Origin: Actinotalea soli
Lineage (GTDB): Bacteria > Actinomycetota > Actinomycetes > Actinomycetales > Cellulomonadaceae
NCBI RefSeq assembly: GCF_017565425.1
Contig: NZ_JAGEMK010000005.1
Coordinates: 1-64,000, forward strand
Direction of reading: 5' to 3'
Length of the DNA: 64,000 bases
The position numbers were made by a program, and so were the translations under genes. This document shows positions 48,671 through 57,088 of this stretch, piece by piece (positions within the stretch are counted from its first letter, which is position 1; each line of letters starts with the position of its first letter). The notes beneath the pieces are model-generated. The model had not been told where the DNA came from. It was given only the letters and a program-made list of their open reading frames with translations, and ran no database searches.

Positions 48671-48689
48671 GCCGGGCAGGCCGCCCGGC
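48671..48689. terminator. Bidirectional terminator hairpin
   Basis: GCCGGGC (48671-48677) pairs with GCCCGGC (48683-48689) around the loop AGGCC, between the stops of cyclase 2 and convergent guaA. Confidence 0.6.
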
Positions 48690-48710
48690 GGACGGAGGGT
48701 CAGCCCGGGG

Positions 48711-50366
48711 CTACTCCCACTCGATCGTGCCCGGCGGCTTGCTCGTGACGTCGAGGGCGACCCTGTTGACCTCGGGGACCTCGTTGGTGATGCGGGTCGA
48801 GATGGTGGCGAGCACCTCGTACGGCACCCTCGACCAGTCCGCCGTCATGGCGTCCTCCGAGCTGACCGGGCGCAGCACCACCGGGTGGCCGTAGGTGCGG
48901 CCGTCCCCCTGGACGCCCACCGAGCGGACGTCGGCGAGCAGCACGACCGGGCACTGCCAGATCTGCCGGTCCAGGCCGGCCCGCGTCAGCTCCTCACGGG
49001 CGATCGCGTCGGCGGCCCGCAGCACCTCGAGACGCTCGGCGGTCACCTCGCCGATGATCCGGATGCCCAGCCCCGGGCCGGGGAAGGGTTGGCGCCACAC
49101 GATCGCGTCGGGCAGGCCGAGCTCGAGGCCCACCGCGCGGACCTCGTCCTTGAACAGGGTGCGCAGGGGCTCGACGAGCTCGAACTGCAGGTCGTCGGGG
49201 AGCCCGCCGACGTTGTGGTGGGACTTGATGTTCGCGGCCCCCTCGCCGCCGCCGGACTCCACGACGTCGGGGTACAGGGTGCCCTGGACCAGGAACCGGA
49301 CCTCCTCGCCGTGGTCACCACCCTCGGCGACCACCTCGCGGGCCGCCGCCTCGAAGGTGCGGATGAACTCGCGCCCGATGATCTTCCGCTTGGTCTCGGG
49401 GTCGGTCACGCCTGCGAGCGCGACGAGGAACTGCTCGCGCGCGTCGACGACCTTGAGCTGCACGCCCGTGGCCGCCACGAAGTCCGTCTCGACCTGCTCG
49501 GCCTCCCCCGCGCGCAGCAGGCCGTGGTCCACGAAGACGCAGGTCAGCTGGTCGCCGACGGCCCGCTGGACCAGGGCCGCGGCCACGGCCGAGTCCACCC
49601 CGCCGGACAGCCCGCAGATCACCCGGGCGTCGCCGACCTGCTGACGGACCCGCTCGACCTGCTCGGCCACGACGTTGCCCGCGGTCCAGTCGGCCGTGAG
49701 GCCCGCGCCGCGGTACAGGAAGTTCTCGAGCGCGTGCTGGCCCAGCGGCGAGTGCTTGACCTCGGGGTGCCACTGCATCCCGTAGAGCCGGCGCGAGCGG
49801 TTCTCGAAGGCCGCGACCGGGGAACCCGTCGAGGTCGCGAGGACGTCGAAGCCCTCGGGGGCCGCGTGCACGGCGTCCCCGTGGCTCATCCACACCGACT
49901 GCTCGGTGGGCGAGCCGGTGAGCAGCTGTCCCGCGTCGGGCACGTCGACGTGGGTGCCGCCGTACTCGCGGGAGCCGGTGTGCGCGACCGTCCCGCCCAG
50001 GGCCTGAGCCATGGCCTGGAAGCCGTAGCAGATGCCGAGCACGGGCACCTCGGCCTCGAACAGGGCCGGGTCGACCGAGGGCGCGCCCTCGGCGTAGACG
50101 CTCGAGGGCCCTCCCGAGAGAATGATCGCCGCGGGGTCCTTGGCGAGCATCTGCTCGACCGAGGCCGTGTGCGGGACGATCTCCGAGTACACGTGGGCCT
50201 CGCGCACCCGCCGCGCGATGAGCTGGGCGTACTGGGCCCCGAAGTCGACGACGAGCACAGGTCGGTGCTCGGTCTGGCCCGTGGGCCCTGCCTGGTCGGG
50301 CCCCGCCTGGTCGGGCCCTGACGGGTCGGGCTGTGCGGCGTCCGGCTGCGCTGGGGTGTCGGTCAC
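48711..50366 (-). CDS. guaA: GMP synthase (glutamine-hydrolysing)
   Basis: A 551-residue enzyme aminating XMP to GMP. The class I glutaminase has the Cys nucleophile in GICYGFQAM and the His/Glu pair in [11 protein letters not shown]; the ATP pyrophosphatase has [15 protein letters not shown]; the dimerisation domain ends in the usual [10 protein letters not shown] 35-residue Pro/Asp/Gln-rich extension precedes the glutaminase. The GTG at 50366 overlaps the upstream gene's stop (GTGA), and a TAGACT box 7 bases before it may also give a separate leaderless transcript. Confidence 0.97.
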   Translation of the reverse strand: MTDTPAQPDAAQPDPSGPDQAGPDQAGPTGQTEHRPVLVVDFGAQYAQLIARRVREAHVYSEIVPHTASVEQMLAKDPAAIILSGGPSSVYAEGAPSVDPALFEAEVPVLGICYGFQAMAQALGGTVAHTGSREYGGTHVDVPDAGQLLTGSPTEQSVWMSHGDAVHAAPEGFDVLATSTGSPVAAFENRSRRLYGMQWHPEVKHSPLGQHALENFLYRGAGLTADWTAGNVVAEQVERVRQQVGDARVICGLSGGVDSAVAAALVQRAVGDQLTCVFVDHGLLRAGEAEQVETDFVAATGVQLKVVDAREQFLVALAGVTDPETKRKIIGREFIRTFEAAAREVVAEGGDHGEEVRFLVQGTLYPDVVESGGGEGAANIKSHHNVGGLPDDLQFELVEPLRTLFKDEVRAVGLELGLPDAIVWRQPFPGPGLGIRIIGEVTAERLEVLRAADAIAREELTRAGLDRQIWQCPVVLLADVRSVGVQGDGRTYGHPVVLRPVSSEDAMTADWSRVPYEVLATISTRITNEVPEVNRVALDVTSKPPGTIEWE

Positions 50367-50806
50367 GCCGTGGAGTCTAGTGAGAGGACGCGCCGGGCCC
50401 GCCATCCGCCGAGCAGGACGGCGAGCACCCCGGTGAGGGCGAGCTCGAGGGCCAGGAGGGCGCCGGCCCCCGGCCCCGGCGTCACGCCGTAGCGCGCGAC
50501 GACGAGGGCGTCGACCGCCGCGGTCACGAGCACGACCGGCAGACCGACCACGAGCCAGGTCCACCAGCGCGCCCGACCGGCCAGCTCCGTGCGGGCGGCC
50601 CACAGCAGGACCGCGACCGCCACCCCGACCGCCCCCGCAAGGATCCCGGCGGTCACCTGCACCACCTGGACGACCACCAGCTGGTAGGGCCCGTCCATCG
50701 CCCCCGAGAGGGCGAGCAGCGCGACCCCGAGGCTCAGGAGGACCCCGCTCACCAGGGCCGCGACCGAGCCCCCGGCCCAGACGAGCAGCAGGCGCCCGGT
50801 GCTCAC
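50363..50806 (-). CDS. Four-TM membrane protein between DUF3817 and guaA
   Basis: A 147-residue protein made almost wholly of four hydrophobic segments (near residues 6-32, 42-70, 80-103 and 113-135), with short charged loops [11 protein letters not shown] and GWRARR. No family is recognised. Both ends overlap neighbours by four bases: the GTG at 50806 with the DUF3817 stop and its own stop with the guaA start, so the three genes form a tightly coupled unit. Confidence 0.78.
   Translation of the reverse strand: MSTGRLLLVWAGGSVAALVSGVLLSLGVALLALSGAMDGPYQLVVVQVVQVTAGILAGAVGVAVAVLLWAARTELAGRARWWTWLVVGLPVVLVTAAVDALVVARYGVTPGPGAGALLALELALTGVLAVLLGGWRARRVLSLDSTA
50374..50379 (-). promoter_or_regulatory. 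Possible internal -10 box for guaA
   Basis: TAGACT on the minus strand, 7 bases, then the guaA GTG at 50366. It lies within the last codons of the upstream membrane protein gene, so guaA may have its own leaderless transcript in addition to readthrough. Confidence 0.4.
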
Positions 50807-51261
50807 CCGCCGGTCCGGGACCTGTCGACGCCCTGCACCGGCACCGGGCGCTGCGCCGGACGCCCGACGACGACCTGGGCCATCCCCTCGGCGTGCACGC
50901 GCCGCTCCACGACGAAGGACATCACGGGCACGACCCCGCCCAGGACCATCGCCGCGAGGCGGCCGAAGCCCCACCGCATCGTCGACCACAGGTCGACCAC
51001 CGTCACGAGGTACACCACGTAGATCCAGCCGTGCGCGAAGGGGATCCACTCGATCCACTGCAGGACCTCGGGCCCGGCCCGGAGCACGTACTTGATCAGC
51101 ATCTCGACGACGAGGATGAGCAGCATCACCCCGGTGACCCACGCCATGACGCGGTAGCGGCGCAGGGCGCCCTCCGCCTTGGTGACCCAGCTCTTGCCCG
51201 CCACGTCGAGCCCTCCTGTGCTGCCTCGGGCGCTGTCGCGCTCCACCACCGTCCGGTCCAT
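50803..51261 (-). CDS. DUF3817 membrane protein
   Basis: A 152-residue protein. A charged N-terminus is followed by three helices and short loops ([58 protein letters not shown]), the DUF3817 pattern, then a basic polar tail. This family is found next to guaA or other nucleotide genes in many actinobacteria; its function is unknown. The ATG at 51261 is likely but has only a weak ribosome binding site. It is first in a three-gene unit ending in guaA and is divergent from the ABC exporter genes. Confidence 0.85.
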   Translation of the reverse strand: MDRTVVERDSARGSTGGLDVAGKSWVTKAEGALRRYRVMAWVTGVMLLILVVEMLIKYVLRAGPEVLQWIEWIPFAHGWIYVVYLVTVVDLWSTMRWGFGRLAAMVLGGVVPVMSFVVERRVHAEGMAQVVVGRPAQRPVPVQGVDRSRTGG

Positions 51262-51305
51262 CCTGCCCCACCGAAAAGGCGTCGCCCGACGTCGGTGGGC
51301 GGGCC

Positions 51306-51311
51306 TACCGT
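51306..51311 (+). promoter_or_regulatory. -10 box of the ABC exporter operon
   Basis: TACCGT is followed by 8 bases and the GTG at 51320 with no Shine-Dalgarno sequence, so the mRNA is probably leaderless or nearly so. Confidence 0.45.
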
Positions 51312-51319
51312 TGTCCCTC

Positions 51320-53149
51320 GTGCGCTCCCTCCCTCTGCCCGACCCGGGCACACCTCCGCTGACCTCGGCTGCCGCCTACCTGTGGTGGGTCGCCCGTCGT
51401 CAGGGCAGCCTGCTGCTCGGGAGCGCGCTCGTGGGCATCGCCTCGGCGGTCTCCCTCGCGGCCCTGCCCCTGGTGCTCGGCATGCTGGTCGACGACGGGC
51501 TCGACCAGGGGCTGTCCCGCGAGCTGTGGTCGGGGGTCGGGCTGCTGCTCGGCGTCGGGCTGGTGCAGGTGGTCGCGAACGTCGTCGGGCACCGCCTGGA
51601 CGTCGAGAACTGGCTGCGGGCCGCGTTCCGGACCTCCCAGCTGGTGGGCCACCACGTGAGCCGGACCGGGGACGCCGTGACGGCCGAGCTGCCGACGGGC
51701 GAGGTCGTCGCGACCGTCGCCTCGGACTCGCTGCGCGTGGGCGAGCTGTACTTCATCACGGCGCGGTTCGTGGGCGGGGTCGTGGCCTACGTCGCCGTGG
51801 CCTTCGTCCTGCTGTCGAGCTCGGTGACCCTGGGGGTCGCGGTGCTGGTCGGCCTGCCGACGGTCGCCGCCGTGCTCGCCCTGGTGGTCCGGCCACTGCA
51901 GCGGCGCCAGGCCGCCCAGCGCGAGGCCTCGGGCCGCCTCACGACCCTCGGGGCGGACACCGTCTCGGGGCTGCGGATCCTGCGCGGGATCGGCGGCGAG
52001 GAGGTCTTCGCGGGGCGTTACCACGAGCAGTCGCAGAAGGTCCGCCGCGCCGGGGTCCGCGTCGCGCAGACCCAGTCGCTGCTCGACGCGATGCAGGCCC
52101 TGCTGCCCGGGCTCTTCCTCGCCGCGGTCGTGTGGTTCGGCGCGCGCCTGGCGATCACGGGCGAGATCACCCCGGGCCAGCTCGTGACCTTCTACGGCTA
52201 CGCGGCCTTCCTCACCGAGCCCCTGACCGCCGCGACGCAGTTCGTGCAGAGCATGACGAGGGCCCGGGTCGGCGTCCGCAAGATCCTGCGGGTCCTGCGG
52301 GTGCCCGTCACCGGTGCCGACCTCGTGCCCGGCTCCGGCTCGGGCTCCCCGGCCGCCGAGGGCACGGGCGGCACCTCGATGACCGACCTGGCCAGCGGCT
52401 TCACCGCACCGGCCGACCGCGTGACGGCCCTGGTGAGCGCCGACCCGGACGAGACCGCGACGATCGCGACCCGGCTCGGGCTGCTCGGGGCCGAGCACGC
52501 GGGGGCCGCCGGCCAGGTGCTCCTCGACGGACACCCGCTGAGCGCGCTGGGGCTCGCCGCCGTCCGCCGCCGCGTGGTGGTCGCCGAGTCCACCCCGCAC
52601 CTGTTCACCGGCCTGCTCCGCGAGGAGCTCGACGTGCGGGGCACGGGGCTCGAGCGAGAGCTCCTCGACGCCCTCGAGGTGGCCGACGCCGACGACGTCC
52701 TCACCTCGCTGCCCGGGGGCCTGGACGGCGAGGTCGCCGAGAAGGGCCGGTCCCTGTCCGGGGGGCAGCGTCAGCGCCTCGCCCTGGCCCGTGCCCTGCT
52801 GACCGACCCCGAGGTGCTCGTGCTCGTCGAGCCGACCAGCGCGGTCGACGCCCACACCGAGGCGAGGATCGCGACGCGGCTCGCCCAGGCACGGGCCGGC
52901 CGCACGACCGTCGTCGTCACCGCGAGCCCGCTGGTCCTGGACCAGGTCGACCAGGTCGTGCTCGTCGAGCAGGGCCGGGTGGTCGCCGAGGGCACCCACC
53001 GCGGCCTGCTCGCCCACCCCGACCCGACGGTCGCGGCCCGGTACCGCGCCGTCGTGAGCCGGGCGGCGGCGGACACCGACCAGGCCTCCGACGAGGCCCA
53101 CGCCCACCAGACCGAGAAGGAGGCCCGCCATGCAGCTGCCGGTCGCTGA
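51320..53149 (+). CDS. ABC exporter half-transporter A with degenerate nucleotide site
   Basis: A 609-residue type IV exporter half: six helices (residues about 20-300) and a nucleotide-binding domain. Walker A is lost (ALVSADPDETAT, with no Gly-Lys-Ser/Thr), the Q-loop Gln is replaced (VVAESTPHLF), Walker B lacks its Asp (LVLVEPTSAVD) and the switch His is replaced (VTASPLVL), yet the signature LSGGQRQRLALARAL is perfect. The domain cannot hydrolyse ATP by itself, but its signature can complete the site of its partner, encoded by the next gene, which it overlaps by 20 bases. The substrate is unknown. Confidence 0.95.
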   Translation: MRSLPLPDPGTPPLTSAAAYLWWVARRQGSLLLGSALVGIASAVSLAALPLVLGMLVDDGLDQGLSRELWSGVGLLLGVGLVQVVANVVGHRLDVENWLRAAFRTSQLVGHHVSRTGDAVTAELPTGEVVATVASDSLRVGELYFITARFVGGVVAYVAVAFVLLSSSVTLGVAVLVGLPTVAAVLALVVRPLQRRQAAQREASGRLTTLGADTVSGLRILRGIGGEEVFAGRYHEQSQKVRRAGVRVAQTQSLLDAMQALLPGLFLAAVVWFGARLAITGEITPGQLVTFYGYAAFLTEPLTAATQFVQSMTRARVGVRKILRVLRVPVTGADLVPGSGSGSPAAEGTGGTSMTDLASGFTAPADRVTALVSADPDETATIATRLGLLGAEHAGAAGQVLLDGHPLSALGLAAVRRRVVVAESTPHLFTGLLREELDVRGTGLERELLDALEVADADDVLTSLPGGLDGEVAEKGRSLSGGQRQRLALARALLTDPEVLVLVEPTSAVDAHTEARIATRLAQARAGRTTVVVTASPLVLDQVDQVVLVEQGRVVAEGTHRGLLAHPDPTVAARYRAVVSRAAADTDQASDEAHAHQTEKEARHAAAGR

Positions 53150-54866
53150 CAGCGGTGCGCTGCGCGCGCACACCGGCGCCCTCCTGCGGCGCCACCGCCG
53201 GGGTCTCGCCCAGGTCCTGACCCTGCACGTCCTCGCGGCCACCGCGGGACTCGCGGGTCCCTGGCTGCTGGGACGCATGGTCGACGCCGTCGCCCAGGGC
53301 ACCACGACCGGGTACGTGGACCAGGCGGTCGGGATCCTCGTGCTCGCCGTGCTGACCCAGACGGTCCTGATCCGCTACGCCCAGCGCGGGGCGATGGTGC
53401 TGGGCGAGACCGTCTTCGCCGATCTCCGGGAGCAGTTCCTGGGGACGGTCACCAGGCTCCCCCTGTCGACGGTCGAGCAGGCGGGGACCGGGGACCTCGT
53501 CGCGCGCACCACGAACGACATCGACCGTGTGCAGCACACGGTCCGCTTCGGTGTCCCGCGGGTCCTGGTGACCTCGGCGACGATCGCGCTGACCCTGGTG
53601 GCGGCGGTCGTGGTCAGCTGGCAGGTCGCCCTGGCCATGCTGGTCGGGCTCCCGCTGCTCCTCGCGACGACCCGCTGGTACCTGCGTCGCGCGGCGCAGG
53701 GCTACCTGCGGGAGTCGGCGGCCTACGCGACCCTCAACGGGACCATCACCGAGACGGTCGAGGGGGCGCGGACCATCGACGCCCTGCGGCTCGGCGCCCG
53801 GCGCCGCGCCCGCGTCGACGAGGACCTGCGCACGGCCTTCCGGGCCGAGCGCTACACGCTGTGGCTCCGGACCGTGCTGTTCCCCGGGGTCGACCTGTCG
53901 TTCATCCTGCCCGTCGCCGCGGTCGTGGTCTGGGGCACCTACCTGGTCTCGACCGGGTCGGTCTCGGTCGGGGCGGTCACGACCATCGCGCTCTACGCGC
54001 TGCAGATCATGCACCCCATCGGCGAGCTGATCTTCTGGCTCGACGAGATCCAGGTCGGCGCGACCTCCCTCGCCCGGATCATCGGGGTCGACGCCGTACG
54101 TCCCGACCGCACCGTCCGTGAGGACGCCCGGCCCGACGGCGAGCACGTCGTAGCCCACGGGGTGCGCTACGCCTACCGGCCGGGGCAGGACGTCCTGCAC
54201 GGGATCGACCTCGACCTCGGGGTGGGAGAGCGGCTCGCCGTCGTCGGGCCCTCCGGGGCAGGCAAGTCGACCCTCGGCCGGATGCTCGCGGGCATCCACC
54301 CGCCCACCGGCGGCCAGGTGACGGTGGGCGGCGCCCGCCTCGTCGACCTCCCCCTCGAGGAGCTGCGCGGCCACGTCGCCCTGGTGACCCAGGAGCACCA
54401 CGTCTTCGTCGGGACGGTCGAGCAGAACCTGCGGCTGGCCCGCCCCGAGGCCGCCGACGACGAGCTGCGTCGCGCCCTCGAGGCCGTCGACGCGTGGGAG
54501 TGGGTCGACGCCCTGCCCGCCGGTCTCTCGACCGAGGTCGGGTCGGGCGGCACGACCCTGAGCCCGGCCCAGGCGCAGCAGGTCGCCCTGGCCCGCCTGG
54601 TGCTGCTGGACCCGCACACCCTCGTGCTCGACGAGGCGACCTCCCTCCTCGACCCCCGCGCCGCTCGACACCTCGAGCGCTCGCTGTCGGCCGTGCTCAC
54701 CGGGCGCACGGTGGTGGCGATCGCCCACCGCCTGCACACGGCGCACGACGCCGACCGCGTCGCGGTGGTCGACGGCGGCCGGATCACCGAGATCGGTTCG
54801 CACGACGAGCTGGTCGCCGCCGGCGGGGACTACGCGCGCCTGTGGCAGTCCTGGCAGCAGGACTGA
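53130..54866 (+). CDS. ABC exporter half-transporter B with canonical Walker motifs
   Basis: A 578-residue partner: six helices plus an ATPase domain with intact Walker A GPSGAGKST, Q-loop VTQEHHVF, Walker B LVLDEATSLLD and switch His IAHRLHTA, but a degenerate signature LSPAQAQQVALAR instead of LSGGQ. Paired with half A, one site has the Walker motifs of B with the signature of A (active) and the other has both parts degenerate. GGAGG fixes the ATG at 53130 within the 3' end of gene A. Likely drug, lipid or peptide export. Confidence 0.96.
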   Translation: MQLPVADSGALRAHTGALLRRHRRGLAQVLTLHVLAATAGLAGPWLLGRMVDAVAQGTTTGYVDQAVGILVLAVLTQTVLIRYAQRGAMVLGETVFADLREQFLGTVTRLPLSTVEQAGTGDLVARTTNDIDRVQHTVRFGVPRVLVTSATIALTLVAAVVVSWQVALAMLVGLPLLLATTRWYLRRAAQGYLRESAAYATLNGTITETVEGARTIDALRLGARRRARVDEDLRTAFRAERYTLWLRTVLFPGVDLSFILPVAAVVVWGTYLVSTGSVSVGAVTTIALYALQIMHPIGELIFWLDEIQVGATSLARIIGVDAVRPDRTVREDARPDGEHVVAHGVRYAYRPGQDVLHGIDLDLGVGERLAVVGPSGAGKSTLGRMLAGIHPPTGGQVTVGGARLVDLPLEELRGHVALVTQEHHVFVGTVEQNLRLARPEAADDELRRALEAVDAWEWVDALPAGLSTEVGSGGTTLSPAQAQQVALARLVLLDPHTLVLDEATSLLDPRAARHLERSLSAVLTGRTVVAIAHRLHTAHDADRVAVVDGGRITEIGSHDELVAAGGDYARLWQSWQQD

Positions 54867-54868
54867 CG

Positions 54869-55309
54869 ATGGCCCTCGGTCCGCTCCACCTGCGCGGCGG
54901 TCTCGTCGTCGACGCCCGCGAGCTCCGCTGGCGGTTCTCGCGGGCGAGCGGGCCCGGCGGGCAGGGGGTCAACACCACCGACTCGCGGGTCGAGCTGAGC
55001 TGGGACGCCGGGGCCAGCCCCGCCCTCGACGAGCAGCAGCGCGACCGGCTCCTCACGCGGCTCGGGGCCCGGGCCGTCGAGGGGGTGGTCACGGTCGTCG
55101 CGGTCGAGCACCGCTCCCAGCTGCGCAACCGCGAGGCCGCCCTCGCCCGCCTCACCGCCCTCCTCGACGACGCCCTGCGTCCCCCGGACCAGCCACGCCG
55201 GGCCACCCGCCCGAGCCGCTCCTCCCGCGCCCGGCGCAGCGCAGCCGAGCGGCAGCGGCGGGACGTCAAGGCCCTGCGCCGTCGTCCACCCCGGTCCGGG
55301 GGCGAGTAG
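54869..55309 (+). CDS. arfB: Alternative ribosome-rescue factor ArfB (YaeJ)
   Basis: A 146-residue peptidyl-tRNA hydrolase that frees ribosomes stalled without a stop codon. The catalytic GGQ loop is present (RASGPGGQGVNTTDSRVEL, about residues 29-47) and the C-terminal basic helix that enters the empty mRNA channel is Arg/Lys-rich (RSSRARRSAAERQRRDVKALRRR). Length matches the family (about 140). It starts 3 bases after the ABC gene stop, so it is probably cotranscribed with the exporter, with no obvious functional link. Confidence 0.95.
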   Translation: MALGPLHLRGGLVVDARELRWRFSRASGPGGQGVNTTDSRVELSWDAGASPALDEQQRDRLLTRLGARAVEGVVTVVAVEHRSQLRNREAALARLTALLDDALRPPDQPRRATRPSRSSRARRSAAERQRRDVKALRRRPPRSGGE

Positions 55310-55344
55310 CCGACCCTCCGAGGACGTGCAGCCGGTCTGCCCGG

Positions 55345-55959
55345 CTACGCCAGGAGGTCGGTGGGCCCGCCGAGGACCAGCGCCTGCGGGTCCCCGACCT
55401 CGAGCCGTCGCAGCCCCAGCCGCCGGTAGAAGGCCTGGGCCGCGGTGTTGGTGGGCGAGACCCCCAGGTGGAACCCGGTCGCCCCGCCCTCGCGCACGGC
55501 GCCGAGGAAGGTCGCCACGAGGCCCCGTCCGAGCCCGCGCCCCTGGTGGCTCGGCAGCAGGTCGACGTGCAGGTGGGCCGGGTAGGCCCCGAGCTCGGCG
55601 TGCACCGTGCGCTCGGGGTGGTGGAGGGTGTCGACGAGGCGGTCCTCGCGGGTGCGGAGCACCGTCGGCAGCGGGTACCGCGGCGCGACCTGCGGCAGCC
55701 AGCGACGGCGGTGCTCGACGGCCCACCGCGCGGTGTCCGCGGTGCCGAGCACGTAGCCGACCACGGCACCGGTGCCGTCCTCCTCGACGACGAAGGCGAG
55801 ACCGGGCTCGAGCTCGAGGTAGGGCCCCGCGTAGACGTCGGGCATGAGGTCGTCGCTGCTGAACAGGCCTCGCGCGTCGCCGCCGTCCTCCGCGGTCCGG
55901 ACGCACACCGCGTAGACCGCGGCGCGGTCAGCCGGCCGGTACGGCCTGATGCTCGCCAT
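55345..55959 (-). CDS. GNAT family N-acetyltransferase, second copy
   Basis: A 204-residue GNAT protein: N-terminal [17 protein letters not shown], a long insert between strands, the acetyl-CoA motif [18 protein letters not shown] (about residues 130-147), then [24 protein letters not shown]. It belongs to the roughly 200-residue group fused in other organisms to glycosidase-like proteins, but the acceptor is unknown. GGGAG supports the ATG at 55959. The gene overlaps the 3' end of SURF1 by 32 bases on the same strand. Confidence 0.9.
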   Translation of the reverse strand: MASIRPYRPADRAAVYAVCVRTAEDGGDARGLFSSDDLMPDVYAGPYLELEPGLAFVVEEDGTGAVVGYVLGTADTARWAVEHRRRWLPQVAPRYPLPTVLRTREDRLVDTLHHPERTVHAELGAYPAHLHVDLLPSHQGRGLGRGLVATFLGAVREGGATGFHLGVSPTNTAAQAFYRRLGLRRLEVGDPQALVLGGPTDLLA

Positions 55960-56845
55960 GGTGCTCCCGTCGGGCCGGCTGGTCGTCAGGGTCCGCCCCG
56001 CGCTGGTCGGGACCCCCGGGCTGGTCGGGACCCTCGGGCTCGTCCGGACCGTCGGGCTCGTCGGGCTCGTCGGGCTGGACCGCGTCACGGGCACGGTCGC
56101 GCACCACCCGCAGCCACAGCACGAGGGCAAAACCGCCGAAGATCCACCACTGCACGGCATACGCCAGGTTCTGCAGGTCGAGCCCTCCACCGCTGATCGT
56201 CGGCGGGGGCAGCAGGACCGGCACCGCGTCGGTCGGCGGATCGGTCTCGGCGAGCACCAGGTACCCCGAGTAGATGGGCCCCGACCAGAGGTTGACGAGC
56301 TCAGCGGGGGACACCGCGTCGATCTGGCCCGCCGGCAGGCCGGTCTCCCCCCGGGACTCCCCCGCCTGGAGGTAGCCGACCACCTCGAGCTCGCCCGTCG
56401 GGGCCGGGAACGCCGCGGCCTCGTGCGGCTCGGCGACCCAACCCCGCACCACCGGCAGCACCGGCTCCGGGCCCTCGCCCCCCGTCACCCGGAAGGGGGT
56501 GAGGAGGAGGTACCCGGTCCGCCCGTCGACCGAGCGTCCTGCGACGAGCAGCTCGTGGTCCTCGAAGGTGCCGCTGACCTCGGCCTTGGTCCCGATGAGC
56601 TCGCCGCGGAAGCCGGCGCCGGGGTCGATCAGCTCGGCCAGCCGGGTCGGCGGGGCCGCCGCCTGCTCGGCGGCCAGCTCCTCGGCCGAGCCCTCCCCGC
56701 GGACCTCCGCGCGGTCGAGCTGCCACACGCCCAGCCGCACGCACACCACGGCGGCGCCGATCAGGAGGACCAGCAGCACGAGCATCCGCGACGAGAGCGC
56801 GGTGCGCAGGTAGGGCGGCGCGACGGGCTGCACCGGGGAGTCCAC
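55928..56845 (-). CDS. SURF1 family protein
   Basis: A 305-residue membrane protein with the SURF1 layout: N-terminal helix ([26 protein letters not shown]), an extracellular domain with [11 protein letters not shown] and VVRGWV, and a C-terminal helix ([20 protein letters not shown]). SURF1 assists haem insertion into cytochrome c oxidase subunit I. An unusual Asp/Pro/Glu-rich tail of about 45 residues follows the last helix. The GTG at 56845 follows TACCGT by 6 bases (leaderless). Cytochrome oxidase genes are not in the window. Confidence 0.93.
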   Translation of the reverse strand: MDSPVQPVAPPYLRTALSSRMLVLLVLLIGAAVVCVRLGVWQLDRAEVRGEGSAEELAAEQAAAPPTRLAELIDPGAGFRGELIGTKAEVSGTFEDHELLVAGRSVDGRTGYLLLTPFRVTGGEGPEPVLPVVRGWVAEPHEAAAFPAPTGELEVVGYLQAGESRGETGLPAGQIDAVSPAELVNLWSGPIYSGYLVLAETDPPTDAVPVLLPPPTISGGGLDLQNLAYAVQWWIFGGFALVLWLRVVRDRARDAVQPDEPDEPDGPDEPEGPDQPGGPDQRGADPDDQPARREHHGEHQAVPAG

Positions 56846-56851
56846 CTGTCC

Positions 56852-56857
56852 ACGGTA
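56852..56857 (-). promoter_or_regulatory. -10 box of the SURF1 gene, leaderless
   Basis: TACCGT on the minus strand, 6 bases, then the GTG at 56845. Confidence 0.55.
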
Positions 56858-56936
56858 CCCGGAGCGTCCCGCGCCCCGGCCCTCGCGGTTCACGCGGTGT
56901 TCTCGTCGGCACCTGCTGCGCCCGCGGCCGTCCTGT

Positions 56937-56950
56937 GGTGCCATGGCACC
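56937..56950. promoter_or_regulatory. 14-bp palindrome upstream of xfp
   Basis: GGTGCCATGGCACC is a perfect palindrome 139 bases upstream of the xfp start, in the space between divergent SURF1 and xfp. It could be an operator. Confidence 0.35.
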
Positions 56951-56977
56951 CACGGGGCAGGTCCGTGCGGCCCAAAC

Positions 56978-56993
56978 GTCCCATGTCTGGGAC
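56978..56993. promoter_or_regulatory. GTCCCA-TGTC-TGGGAC dyad upstream of xfp
   Basis: Perfect 6-bp arms (56978-56983 and 56988-56993) with a 4-base spacer lie 95 bases upstream of the xfp ATG. With the nearby palindrome it suggests regulated expression of the phosphoketolase operon. Confidence 0.45.
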
Positions 56994-57088
56994 TGCCGGT
57001 GGTGCAGGCTGGTCCTGGCACAAGCAGCAGAGCAGAGCGTCGCGCAGAGCGCAGCGGTGTCCCCGCTGCCCGGCACCAGGAGGCACGC

